A stretch of DNA of 25,279 nucleotides, taken from Firmicutes bacterium HGW-Firmicutes-10 (GTDB taxonomy: Bacteria; Bacillota_I; Bacilli_A; Erysipelotrichales; Erysipelotrichaceae). The position numbers and the translations under genes were made by a program. Numbering within the stretch: the stretch's first letter is position 1; the number at the start of each line of letters is the position of its first letter. The DNA lies in assembly GCA_002841605.1 (NCBI GenBank), contig PHAF01000004.1, forward strand, positions 1 through 25,279, given 5' to 3'. Shown here piece after piece: positions 1 through 7,215 of the stretch. The notes under the pieces were generated by a model, which was given only the letters and a program-made list of their open reading frames with translations, searched no databases and was not told the DNA's origin.

Positions 1-75
1 GTACAAGCAAACAAATTCTCGAAGAGCGCAGTGGAAGTGATTGAGCAGGCAGGCGGAAAAGTTGAGGTAATTTAA
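1..75 (+). CDS. rplO: 50S ribosomal protein L15, 3' end only
   Basis: The reading frame open at base 1 encodes 24 residues and stops at TAA 73-75. The C-terminus (ANKFSKSA, then IEQAGGKVEVI) is the characteristic end of bacterial ribosomal protein L15, where the last strand packs on 23S rRNA. The gene directly precedes secY, which is its normal place in the spc operon. The start lies outside the window. Two bases separate its stop from the secY start, so the two are translationally close and the likely secY ribosome binding site (GAGGT, 64-68) lies inside this gene. Confidence 0.9.
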   Translation, partial: VQANKFSKSAVEVIEQAGGKVEVI

Positions 76-77
76 GC

Positions 78-1367
78 ATGATCAAAATGTTCATCGACTT
101 ATTTAAAAACCGAGACATCCGCAACCGCATCCTATTTACATTAGCGATAATGTTCGTATTCCGTTTGGGTGCCGGCATACCGGCTCCGATGGTTGATACC
201 GGGAAGTTGTTAGCTGGGATCTCTGATGATTCCATCTTAGGTATGATGAACCTGTTGGGCGGTGGAGCACTACAAGAATTCTCAGTCTTAGCCATGGGTG
301 TGGGTCCGTATATTACGGCATCCATTATCATTCAGCTACTAGCCATGGATGTAATTCCGCAATTGACCGAAATGGCCAAGTCCGGAGCTCAAGGAAAAAT
401 GAAAATGGACAAAATCACTCGCTATGTTGCTGTGGTCTTGGCTTTCCTTCAATCCTTTACCATGACTTATGCATTTGATATTTCCTATGGTATATTGGTC
501 AATGATTCATTGGCGGTATATTTCTATGTATCCATAGTTCTTACAGCCGGAACCATGTTCTTGCTTTGGCTTGCCGACCGGATTTCCGCGTACGGCATTG
601 GCAACGGTGTATCGATGATTATCTTCGGTGGCATCGTGTCGAATATTCCGTTTAGATTTTCTCAGGCATTTCAGTCGTTGGTGGATACCAGCAGCAATGC
701 TGCGTTGTTTGCCGGTGTATTGAACTTTGCTTTATTTGTAGCTATGTATTTAGCCATCATCATTCTGGTCATCTTCATGCAGAATGCTGTCCGCAAAATT
801 CCGATCCAGTACACATCGTCTTCGATGCGTCAGGGGAAAAACGATATTACGTACTTGCCGTTGAAAATCAACTCTGCAAGCGTAATTCCGGTTATCTTTG
901 CTTCAGCAGTCATGACAGCGCCGGTAACAGTGTTGAGCTTCTTCCCGCAAGGGGATTTCTATTCAATGCTTGCTGATATTCTGAATTTCCAAAAACCGTT
1001 GGGATTGTCGATTTATGTAGTCTTGATCATTCTGTTTACCTTCTTCTATACCGGACTGCAAGTCGATCCGGAAAAGATTTCGGAAAATCTGAGTAAATCA
1101 GGTACGTACATTCCGGGAATCCGTCCGGGTACGGAAACAAAAGAGTACTTAGGAAAAGTATTGAATCGGATTACTGTATTAGGTGCCTTATTCTTAGCGT
1201 TTATCGCTGCACTACCGTATATTTTGCCGATGATTTCCAATTTGCCGACCTCTGTGTCGGTGGGTGGTACCGGTATTATCATCGTGGTCGGTGTTGCGAT
1301 GGAAACCATGAAGGACTTACAAGGAAAGTTGACGCAAAAATCTTATCGCGGATTTAATTCGCGTTAG
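78..1367 (+). CDS. secY: Protein translocase subunit SecY
   Basis: This is the 429-residue channel-forming subunit of the SecYEG translocon in the cytoplasmic membrane, which passes unfolded preproteins outward and inserts membrane proteins. The N-terminus (FKNRDIRNRILFTL, then FRLGAGIPAP) is the standard SecY start before helix 1. The protein has about ten hydrophobic segments and the conserved cytoplasmic loop with GIRPG near residues 345-350. Length is normal for the family. The ATG at 78 is preceded by GAGGT at 64-68 inside rplO; an in-frame ATG at 87 is a weaker alternative. It lies between rplO and adk as in most Firmicutes and is expected to be expressed with the ribosomal protein operon. 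Confidence 0.98.
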   Translation: MIKMFIDLFKNRDIRNRILFTLAIMFVFRLGAGIPAPMVDTGKLLAGISDDSILGMMNLLGGGALQEFSVLAMGVGPYITASIIIQLLAMDVIPQLTEMAKSGAQGKMKMDKITRYVAVVLAFLQSFTMTYAFDISYGILVNDSLAVYFYVSIVLTAGTMFLLWLADRISAYGIGNGVSMIIFGGIVSNIPFRFSQAFQSLVDTSSNAALFAGVLNFALFVAMYLAIIILVIFMQNAVRKIPIQYTSSSMRQGKNDITYLPLKINSASVIPVIFASAVMTAPVTVLSFFPQGDFYSMLADILNFQKPLGLSIYVVLIILFTFFYTGLQVDPEKISENLSKSGTYIPGIRPGTETKEYLGKVLNRITVLGALFLAFIAALPYILPMISNLPTSVSVGGTGIIIVVGVAMETMKDLQGKLTQKSYRGFNSR

Positions 1368-1379
1368 AAAGGAGCGGCC

Positions 1380-2030
1380 ATGAATATACTGATTATGGGT
1401 GCTGCCGGAAGTGGCAAGGGAACGATGGCTCAGAAAATCGTGGAAACATTCAATGTTCCACACATTTCTACGGGCAATATGTTTCGCGAAGCCATGGCGG
1501 CGGGCACTGAATTAGGAAGACTGGCACAACATTACATCAATCACGGCATGCTCGTTCCCGATCAGGTCACCATTGACATGATTCGTGAACGGCTGCTGCG
1601 AGACGATTGTAAGAAGGGTTATCTGCTTGACGGATTTCCCAGAACCTTGGCTCAGGCTTTAGCTTTGGAAGAGATTGTTATTTCTATCGACAAGCCGATT
1701 CAAATCGTTTTGAATCTGTCAGTCGAAATCGACGTGCTTTCAGCTCGGGTGACCGGGCGGCGCGTTTGCGAAAATTGCAAAACCATCTATCATATCAAGT
1801 TTCAACCACCTACTGTGGAAGGAATTTGCGATGTGTGTGGCGGTCATTTGCAGCATCGCAGTGATGACACGCTTGAACAACTGACAGTTCGGTTGAGAGA
1901 GCATGTCTTACTGACCAAGCCGGTACTCGACCACTATGCGGGCGAGGGTTTGGTCCAATATATCGATGCCACCCAGGAAATTGATGAGGTGTGGCAGGAC
2001 ATTAAGAAAGCACTGGAGAACGTTCGATGA
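1380..2030 (+). CDS. adk: Adenylate kinase, zinc-type long form
   Basis: Adenylate kinase catalyses AMP + ATP to 2 ADP and sets cytosolic adenylate balance. The protein has 216 residues. Its P-loop is GAAGSGKGT at residues 7-15; most family members have GPPGAGKGT, so the second position differs. The DGFPRT segment (84-89) forms the AMP-side pocket. The LID region carries four cysteines (C130, C133, C150, C153) in a CxxC...CxxC arrangement, the structural zinc site typical of Gram-positive adenylate kinases. The ATG at 1380 follows AAAGGAG by a normal spacing. Its stop overlaps the map start (ATGA at 2027-2030), so the two are translationally coupled. Confidence 0.97.
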   Translation: MNILIMGAAGSGKGTMAQKIVETFNVPHISTGNMFREAMAAGTELGRLAQHYINHGMLVPDQVTIDMIRERLLRDDCKKGYLLDGFPRTLAQALALEEIVISIDKPIQIVLNLSVEIDVLSARVTGRRVCENCKTIYHIKFQPPTVEGICDVCGGHLQHRSDDTLEQLTVRLREHVLLTKPVLDHYAGEGLVQYIDATQEIDEVWQDIKKALENVR

Positions 2031-2773
2031 TTTCAAGCAAATCAAACAGAGAAATCGAGCTGATGCGTCAGGCCGGCAGAATCGTTGCCCTGGCACATCA
2101 AGAAGTCGCCAAATTCATCGTTGCGGGTGTCACTACGAAGAAACTAGATGAAATCGTAGAGAAAGTCATTCGTGATCATGATGCGACCCCTTCTTTTAAG
2201 GGTTACGGCGGGTTTCCGGCTTCGATCTGTGCATCAATCAACGATACGCTGGTACACGGGATTCCCGATAACACAGTGCTCAAAAGCGGAGATATCATCT
2301 CAATCGATATCGGTGCTTGCTATAAAGGTTACCATGGAGATAGTGCCTGGACTTATGCGGTCGGACAAATCTCTAAGGAAGCCGCTTCTCTGATGGAAGT
2401 GACGAAAGAATCGTTGTTCGTCGGATTGGCAAAAGTTAAGCCCGGAAATCGCCTCGGCGATATATCCAACGCGATAGGCGAATACGTCTTCTCGTTTGGA
2501 TACAGTGTTCCACTTGAATATGCCGGACATGGCATTGGAAGTGCTCTTCATGAAGAGCCCTCCATACCTAATTTCGGACAAGCGGGACGAGGCGTTGTAT
2601 TAAAGGAAGGCATGACCCTGGCCATTGAACCGATGGTTCACCGAGGGAAGCCATTTACAAAAGTGCTTGCTGATGACTGGACGGTCAAGACCAAAGATGG
2701 TTCATTAGCGGCGCATTATGAGCATACCATTGTGATTACTGCGCAAGGGTACGAAATACTTACAACCCTGTGA
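2027..2773 (+). CDS. map: Methionine aminopeptidase, type I
   Basis: The enzyme removes the initiator methionine from nascent proteins in the cytosol. The 248-residue length and single catalytic domain fit type Ia. All five metal ligands of the pita-bread fold are visible: D94, D105, H168, E201 and E232, each offset by three from the E. coli numbering, plus the substrate-contact histidines H77 and H175. The start ATG overlaps the adk stop by four bases. The secY-adk-map-infA order is the conserved Firmicutes arrangement. Confidence 0.98.
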   Translation: MISSKSNREIELMRQAGRIVALAHQEVAKFIVAGVTTKKLDEIVEKVIRDHDATPSFKGYGGFPASICASINDTLVHGIPDNTVLKSGDIISIDIGACYKGYHGDSAWTYAVGQISKEAASLMEVTKESLFVGLAKVKPGNRLGDISNAIGEYVFSFGYSVPLEYAGHGIGSALHEEPSIPNFGQAGRGVVLKEGMTLAIEPMVHRGKPFTKVLADDWTVKTKDGSLAAHYEHTIVITAQGYEILTTL

Positions 2774-2794
2774 TCAAAGGAGGAATTTGCCTAT

Positions 2795-3013
2795 ATGGGA
2801 AAACAAGATGTCATTGAGATCGATGGAATCGTTGAAGAAACGTTGCCATCCGCTATGTTTAAGGTGAAGTTAGCTAACGGGCACGAAATATTAGCCCACG
2901 TTTCTGGTAAAATCCGCATGCATTACATCCGCATTTTACCAGGTGACCGTGTGACCGTTGAGATTTCGCCTTACGATTTAACACGTGGGCGCATTACATT
3001 CAGACATAAATAG
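2795..3013 (+). CDS. infA: Translation initiation factor IF-1
   Basis: This 72-residue S1-like OB-fold protein occupies the A site of the 30S subunit during initiation. The sequence matches the family throughout, with the hallmark segments IEIDGIVEE, HVSGKIRMHYIRILPGD and SPYDLTRGRI. An AAAGGAGG ribosome binding site at 2776-2783 lies upstream of ATG 2795. It sits between map and rpmJ as usual. Confidence 0.98.
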   Translation: MGKQDVIEIDGIVEETLPSAMFKVKLANGHEILAHVSGKIRMHYIRILPGDRVTVEISPYDLTRGRITFRHK

Positions 3014-3031
3014 TCTATAGGAGGGACACGC

Positions 3032-3148
3032 ATGAAAGTAAGACCATCAGTCAAACCCATATGCGATAAGTGCCGTGTCATTAAGCGTAACGGACGCGTA
3101 ATGATTATTTGTGAAAACCCTAAACACAAACAACGTCAAGGAAACTAG
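3032..3148 (+). CDS. rpmJ: 50S ribosomal protein L36, zinc-binding form
   Basis: This 38-residue gene encodes the smallest ribosomal protein. Translation from ATG 3032 gives MKVRPSVKPICDKCRVIKR and onward to a TAG at 3146-3148. The zinc-ribbon ligands C11, C14, C27 and H32 are all present, so this is the zinc-binding (C+) version. AGGAGGG at 3019-3025 is its ribosome binding site. It is flanked by infA and rpsM, the universal position in the alpha operon. Confidence 0.97.
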   Translation: MKVRPSVKPICDKCRVIKRNGRVMIICENPKHKQRQGN

Positions 3149-3162
3149 GAGGAAACACACAC

Positions 3163-3528
3163 ATGGCACGTATTGCTGGAGTAGATATTCCGCGCGATAA
3201 GCGCGTAGTCGTATCATTAACCTATATTTTTGGTATTGGTCGTCCAATTTCTGAAAAAGTTTTGGCCGCTACCGGTATCAGCGAAGATACGCGGGTTAAA
3301 GATTTAACCGAAGAACAAGTCAACTCAATCCGTAAAGAAGTTGAATCGTTCAAACTTGAAGGAGATTTACGCCGTGAAGTTTCATTAAACATCAAACGTT
3401 TGATGGAAATCGGCAGTTACCGCGGTATGCGGCACCGTAAAGGGTTGCCGGTTCGTGGTCAACGCACAAAAACAAATGCTCGTACTCGCAAAGGTCCGCG
3501 TCGTACAGTAGCAAATAAGAAGAAATAG
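3163..3528 (+). CDS. rpsM: 30S ribosomal protein S13
   Basis: The 121-residue S13 sits in the head of the small subunit and contacts the P-site tRNA and the 50S bridge. The sequence starts ARIAGVDIPRDKRVVVSLTY and ends with the basic tail rich in Arg and Lys (GQRTKTNARTRKGPRRTV) that reaches the tRNA. The AGGAGG at 3147-3152 overlaps the rpmJ stop codon, so translation of the two is probably coupled. Confidence 0.98.
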   Translation: MARIAGVDIPRDKRVVVSLTYIFGIGRPISEKVLAATGISEDTRVKDLTEEQVNSIRKEVESFKLEGDLRREVSLNIKRLMEIGSYRGMRHRKGLPVRGQRTKTNARTRKGPRRTVANKKK

Positions 3529-3546
3529 GCGATAGGAGGAAATAAA

Positions 3547-3948
3547 ATGGCAAAAGCTCAAACAAAAGCAAGCGCTGCGCGTAAGCGTCGCGTTCGCAAG
3601 AATATAGCTCGTGGAGTTGCTCATATTCACTCCACATTTAACAACACTATCGTTACTATTACTGATGAAAAAGGTAACGTATTGGCATGGTCGTCTGCTG
3701 GTGCATTGGGGTATAAGGGTTCTCGTAAATCCACTCCTTTTGCTGCTCAGTTGGCTTCCGAAGCTGCCGCAAAGGCAGCGATGGACCATGGTATGAAGGT
3801 TGTTGAAGTAAATGTTAAAGGTCCAGGACCAGGACGTGAAGCTGCTGTACGCGCATTGCAAACCGCAGGATTGGAAATCAATGTCATCAACGACGTAACT
3901 CCGATTCCGCATAATGGTTGCCGTCCGCCGAAACGGCCTCGTGGTTAG
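3547..3948 (+). CDS. rpsK: 30S ribosomal protein S11
   Basis: S11 (133 residues) forms part of the platform of the 30S subunit near the mRNA exit channel. Diagnostic segments are HIHSTFNNTIVTITD, the GPGPGREAA loop, and the conserved end PHNGCRPPKRPRG. An AGGAGG lies just upstream of ATG 3547. The N-terminus is the short basic extension usual in Firmicutes. Confidence 0.98.
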   Translation: MAKAQTKASAARKRRVRKNIARGVAHIHSTFNNTIVTITDEKGNVLAWSSAGALGYKGSRKSTPFAAQLASEAAAKAAMDHGMKVVEVNVKGPGPGREAAVRALQTAGLEINVINDVTPIPHNGCRPPKRPRG

Positions 3949-3976
3949 TCAACCCGCAAAAAGGAGGAACTAGTAA

Positions 3977-4936
3977 ATGCAAAAATTCGAACGTGCTAAA
4001 ATTGACGTGAGAGAATACTTAGAATCTGATCACTACGGTAAATTTGTCGTTGAACCGTTTGAGAGAGGTTTTGGAACAACGATTGGAAATGCACTTAGAC
4101 GTGTTTTACTCTCCTCTTTACCCGGAGCCGCGGTCTATTCCATCAAGATCGACAAAGTTTATCATGAATTTACGTCGATTCCCGGTGTGGAAGAAGATGT
4201 TACATCAATTATTTTAAATATTAAAGATTTGGTTATGACCATTGCGGATGATGAAGTTTATACTCTGCGGATCGCTGAAAAGGGTCCGAAGGTCATTACC
4301 GCCAATGACATAATTTGTCCGACCAACGTTGAAATCTTGAATAAAAATCAAGTAATTGCTACGTTGGAAGAAGGTGGTGTTCTGGAAATGGAACTTAAAG
4401 CTCGTGTGGGTCGCGGATATGTCAGCGCTGATACGAACAAAGGTCTTTATCAAGGTTCATCGCAAGGTATCGGTACCATTTATACCGATTCGATTTATAC
4501 CCCGATTGAAAAAGTATCGTATGCCGTTGAGCCGACTCGCGTTGGTCAAGACACGAAATACGACCGTCTCATTATGGAAGTTTGGACCAATGGTTCAATC
4601 ACTCCGCAAATGTCTCTGGCTTTGGCAGCTAAAATCCTTGATGATCATTTACAATTGTTCATGAACATTCAAGACACGGTATCCGCTTTGGATTCCGTAA
4701 TGAAAGATGCCAATGGTGAAGTGGTTAATAAGGGCTTGATCATGATGATCGAAGATCTCGATTTGTCAGTCCGCTCATACAACTGCTTAAAACGTGCCGG
4801 AATTCAAACGGTCGAAGAGTTGACGACTCGCACAGAAGACGAAATGATGCGCGTACGTAATTTGGGTAAAAAGTCGTTGAAAGAAGTTAAAGACAAATTG
4901 TATGAATTGGGTCTTGGCTTCAAATCTTTTGAGTAA
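3977..4936 (+). CDS. rpoA: RNA polymerase subunit alpha
   Basis: The alpha subunit dimerises to start RNA polymerase assembly, and its C-terminal domain touches UP elements and activators. The protein has 319 residues. The N-terminal domain (about 1-230) shows the assembly motif GFGTTIGNALRRVLLSSLPG. After a linker, the C-terminal domain (about 250-315) has the two helix-hairpin-helix elements, with LSVRSYNCLKRAGIQTVEEL and RNLGKKSLKEVKDKL. AAGGAGG at 3960-3966 precedes ATG 3977. It is a normal member of the alpha operon between rpsK and rplQ. Confidence 0.98.
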   Translation: MQKFERAKIDVREYLESDHYGKFVVEPFERGFGTTIGNALRRVLLSSLPGAAVYSIKIDKVYHEFTSIPGVEEDVTSIILNIKDLVMTIADDEVYTLRIAEKGPKVITANDIICPTNVEILNKNQVIATLEEGGVLEMELKARVGRGYVSADTNKGLYQGSSQGIGTIYTDSIYTPIEKVSYAVEPTRVGQDTKYDRLIMEVWTNGSITPQMSLALAAKILDDHLQLFMNIQDTVSALDSVMKDANGEVVNKGLIMMIEDLDLSVRSYNCLKRAGIQTVEELTTRTEDEMMRVRNLGKKSLKEVKDKLYELGLGFKSFE

Positions 4937-4957
4937 CAGTAAAGGAGGAAGAACCTT

Positions 4958-5320
4958 ATGTGGAATCGTAAATTAGGACGTACGGCTGATCACCGCAAAG
5001 CTTTACTACGTAACATGGCTACCAGCGTTATCGTACATGGTAAAATTGAAACAACCGAAAAGAAAGCGATGGAACTTCGTTCAGTCGTGGATGAGTTGAT
5101 CACTCTTGCTAAGCGTGGAGATTTGCATGCACGTCGCCAAGCAGCAAGACTTATGTTTAATGTGGTTGCTGATGAAAAAACCGGCCAATTAGCCCTTCAA
5201 AAATTATTTGATGAAATTGGTCCGAAATATCAAAGTCGTCAAGGTGGGTATACCCGTGTGTTGAAAACAACTCAACGTCGCGGTGATGCTGCTCCGATGG
5301 CCATCATTGAATTAGTTTAA
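4958..5320 (+). CDS. rplQ: 50S ribosomal protein L17
   Basis: L17 (120 residues) lies near the peptide exit tunnel. The N-terminus (RKLGRTADHRKALLRNM) and the C-terminal GGYTRVLKTTQRRGDAAPMA are diagnostic, and the short Gram-positive length is normal. AAAGGAGG lies upstream of ATG 4958. Its TAA at 5318-5320 is immediately followed by an intrinsic terminator, so the superoperon probably ends here. Confidence 0.98.
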   Translation: MWNRKLGRTADHRKALLRNMATSVIVHGKIETTEKKAMELRSVVDELITLAKRGDLHARRQAARLMFNVVADEKTGQLALQKLFDEIGPKYQSRQGGYTRVLKTTQRRGDAAPMAIIELV

Positions 5321-5341
5321 AGCGGAGAAATCCGCTTTTTT
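5321..5341 (+). terminator. Intrinsic terminator after rplQ
   Basis: A perfect six-pair stem, AGCGGA/TCCGCT with a GAAA loop, starts at the first base after the rplQ stop and runs into six or seven T residues. It should end most ribosomal operon transcripts. The next gene starts only four bases later. Confidence 0.9.
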
Positions 5342-5344
5342 CCT

Positions 5345-5953
5345 ATGAAAGAACAACTTAAGCAAATCAAACAAAAAGCATTGAATGACCAAATTCCGAT
5401 TATGAGCGATGATTCGATTGACTATATCATTGCTAATCTTCAGAAATATCAATGTAAATCAATATTGGAAGTCGGCACGGCCGTCGGTTTTTCTGCACTT
5501 TCATTTGCTTGTTCGATTACGGATTTGAAAATTATAACAATCGAACGAGACCGATCAAGATATGAAGAGGCTGTCCGAAATATTGAAATGCTGGAGTTCA
5601 AGCATCGAATAAACGCTGTTTTTACGGATGCACTAGAATTTGCGTGCACCGAAATGGTTGATGCCTTAATCATTGACGCAGCGAAAGCACAGAACAAGAC
5701 ATTCTTCGATCGTTTTTTTCCATTTGTAAAACCACGAGGCATCGTAATCGTGGATAATTTGGATTTTCATGGGCACAATGAAAATGTCGGACTATTGACC
5801 GATCGACGGAATTTGCGTCAAATGGTCAATAAAATCAGAGCATTTGAAGACTATATCAATATTCGTAAGGATCTAGAGGTAGAGCGAGTTTCTATCGGCG
5901 ATGGTATGATGATGATCCGACGAATCGGTCATTCTTTTAATTTTATTGAGTAG
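5345..5953 (+). CDS. Class I SAM-dependent O-methyltransferase, TrmR (YrrM)-like
   Basis: This 202-residue protein belongs to the O-methyltransferase family 3 group. The SAM-binding motif I is EVGTAVGFS (residues 42-50). E67 in TIERD is the acidic residue expected to hold the SAM ribose. D111 in IIDAAKAQ and D137-N138 in IVDN fit the family's metal and catalytic positions. In Firmicutes the closest known role is TrmR, which makes 5-methoxyuridine at tRNA position 34. That is an inference from family and size, and a catechol-type small-molecule methyltransferase is the alternative. The start is odd: ATG 5345 lies right after the rplQ terminator, with no Shine-Dalgarno at normal distance (the only GGAG, 5324-5327, is inside the hairpin). 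It may depend on read-through. This gene is not usually between rplQ and ecfA1. Confidence 0.8.
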   Translation: MKEQLKQIKQKALNDQIPIMSDDSIDYIIANLQKYQCKSILEVGTAVGFSALSFACSITDLKIITIERDRSRYEEAVRNIEMLEFKHRINAVFTDALEFACTEMVDALIIDAAKAQNKTFFDRFFPFVKPRGIVIVDNLDFHGHNENVGLLTDRRNLRQMVNKIRAFEDYINIRKDLEVERVSIGDGMMMIRRIGHSFNFIE

Positions 5954-5955
5954 TG

Positions 5956-5964
5956 TGCTATACT
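5956..5964 (+). promoter_or_regulatory. Extended -10 promoter for the 68-residue membrane protein gene
   Basis: TGCTATACT is an extended -10 element (TGn plus TATACT) just after the methyltransferase stop. The -35 region is only T-rich. Transcription would start near 5971, ahead of the AAAGGAG site and ATG 5994. Confidence 0.55.
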
Positions 5965-5993
5965 TAATATACATAGAAAAGGAGAATTAAATC

Positions 5994-6200
5994 ATGGAAC
6001 TCCCGTTAACCCTGAACTTCGTGTTATTGGAATCGGTTGTCTTGTATTTCTTCTTTTTAGCACCGATTTTGGCTTGCATCTACATGTATGACAAAATGAA
6101 TCCTCAACTACTAACTAAACTAAACGTTGATATTTCTAAAGTCATGCATTTTTCCATTTTTGTATATTCGTTTTTCTATTTGATAGCATGGGTCGTATGA
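5994..6200 (+). CDS. Small two-helix membrane protein, unknown function
   Basis: This 68-residue protein is not one I recognise. It has two hydrophobic stretches, about residues 10-30 (FVLLESVVLYFFFLAPILAC) and 52-68 (HFSIFVYSFFYLIAWVV), separated by a short polar segment with YDKMNPQLLTKLNVDISK. A helical hairpin in the cytoplasmic membrane is likely. AAGGAG lies about ten bases before ATG 5994, and an extended -10 promoter is upstream. The next gene starts 25 bases downstream, so both are probably one transcript. The start signals and lack of internal stops make it a credible gene; no function can be assigned. Confidence 0.7.
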   Translation: MELPLTLNFVLLESVVLYFFFLAPILACIYMYDKMNPQLLTKLNVDISKVMHFSIFVYSFFYLIAWVV

Positions 6201-6225
6201 CATTGAACGAAAGGGAGGGATATGC

Positions 6226-7155
6226 ATGAAGAAATTGATTGGCATAGTAATTGCGGCAGCCGCAGGAGCAGTTGTAGCATTATTACTTAAGAAACAAGAA
6301 CAGACAAAAGAGAAACCCCATTTTGTAGAAATCGAAGATGATTCTCCGAAAATTTCTAAAATCTCAAATTTGACTGCTCAAGTTGAGGATGTTGTCGAAC
6401 GTGTTGTAACCAAAGTTGAAGAAGTAATCGAAAAGGTTACAGAATCTGTTCAGGAAGCTGTAGAAAAAGCAGAAAAAGCAACAGAAGATGCTTTGGAAAA
6501 ATCAGCTGAAATCGTCGAAGAGGTCACGGAAACGGTTGAAGAAACAGTGGAAGAAGTCGTCGACAAGGTTGAAGAGACCGTTGAAACAACGGAAGAGATC
6601 GTCGAAGAGGTCACGGAAACGGTTGAAGAAACAGTGGAAGAAGTCGTAGAAAAAGCGGAAGAGACCGTTGAATCTGCCGAAGAAATCGTCGAAGAAGTTG
6701 CTGAAGCGGTTGAAGAGAAGATAGAAGAGGTTGAAGTGGAAGTCGAAGAGTCGGTTGAAGAAATCGTTGAAGAGGATGTTGAAGAACCCGAAGAGCTCGA
6801 GGAACTCGAAGAGCTAGAGGAACTTGATGAACTCGATGATTTCGACGAAGAACCTGAACCAGAAAAACCTTTGCGATTAGATGAAAAACTGGCCATTGAT
6901 TTACGTAGCAAAGCCGGAAGAGCAACCGTGAAGATTTATCATGCCTGCGTATTTCATGATCAAAATCCTTTATTTATTGCTGTTAAAGAAGCCAAACGCA
7001 GAGAGTATACATTAGAAGAAGTAACCCCCGATTTTAAAGTGAAACTGGCTAAAGTATTGTCCAACGATTTCGATGTTTTATATGCGAGCATCTTGGAGTT
7101 AGCTGTGATTCTTGAGAGCAACGGTGGCGAATATATCGGGTTTGAGATTGAATAA
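6226..7155 (+). CDS. Membrane-anchored Glu/Val-rich repeat protein with C-terminal domain, unknown function
   Basis: The protein has 309 residues. Residues 4-21 (LIGIVIAAAAGAVVALLL) form one hydrophobic helix followed by KK, like the N-terminal anchor of YtxH-type proteins. Residues about 50-180 are a long, acidic, amphipathic helix in which Val/Ile recur every three or four positions. It is built of units close to 29 residues that begin IVEEVTETVEETVEEVV. Residues about 190-215 are a purely acidic Glu/Leu/Asp linker. From residue 216 a compositionally normal domain of about 94 residues follows (LRLDEKLAIDLRSKAGR at its start), with no motif I know. GGGAGG before ATG 6226 supports the start. 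The repeats are recent at DNA level. It could be a surface or cytosol-facing scaffold, but nothing in the sequence decides this. Confidence 0.8.
   Translation: MKKLIGIVIAAAAGAVVALLLKKQEQTKEKPHFVEIEDDSPKISKISNLTAQVEDVVERVVTKVEEVIEKVTESVQEAVEKAEKATEDALEKSAEIVEEVTETVEETVEEVVDKVEETVETTEEIVEEVTETVEETVEEVVEKAEETVESAEEIVEEVAEAVEEKIEEVEVEVEESVEEIVEEDVEEPEELEELEELEELDELDDFDEEPEPEKPLRLDEKLAIDLRSKAGRATVKIYHACVFHDQNPLFIAVKEAKRREYTLEEVTPDFKVKLAKVLSNDFDVLYASILELAVILESNGGEYIGFEIE
6511..6771 (+). repeat. In-frame 87-base repeats inside the Glu-rich gene
   Basis: A 50-base segment at 6511-6560 recurs without any difference at 6598-6647, a period of 87 bases (29 codons). A third, diverged unit starts at 6685, and a shorter partial one at 6763. 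A degenerate earlier unit starts near 6427. Identity over 50 bases, including third positions, points to recent duplication or gene conversion. Confidence 0.9.
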
Positions 7156-7164
7156 TTGCATGCA

Positions 7165-7193
7165 TTGTCTTTTATTTAATCAGCATGTATAAT
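7165..7193 (+). promoter_or_regulatory. Sigma-A promoter of the ecf-truA operon
   Basis: TTGTCT (7165-7170) and TATAAT (7188-7193) are separated by exactly 17 bases. The predicted start is close to 7200, ahead of the GAGGTG binding site and GTG start of ecfA1. Confidence 0.75.
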
Positions 7194-7215
7194 GATGTAG
7201 TTATGAGGTGTATAA

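Noticed and set aside
3385..3912. Long minus-strand frame across rpsM and rpsK
   Set aside because: It is a shadow of two essential ribosomal genes and shows no family resemblance.
6511..6771. Possible CRISPR-like array
   Set aside because: The repeats are in frame within one protein, with coding-type variation and no unique spacers.
6450..6911. Minus-strand Ser/Thr-rich open frame opposite the Glu-rich gene
   Set aside because: It is the mirror of GAA/GAG-rich codons, has no binding site, and the plus-strand gene has clear start signals and a sensible domain order.
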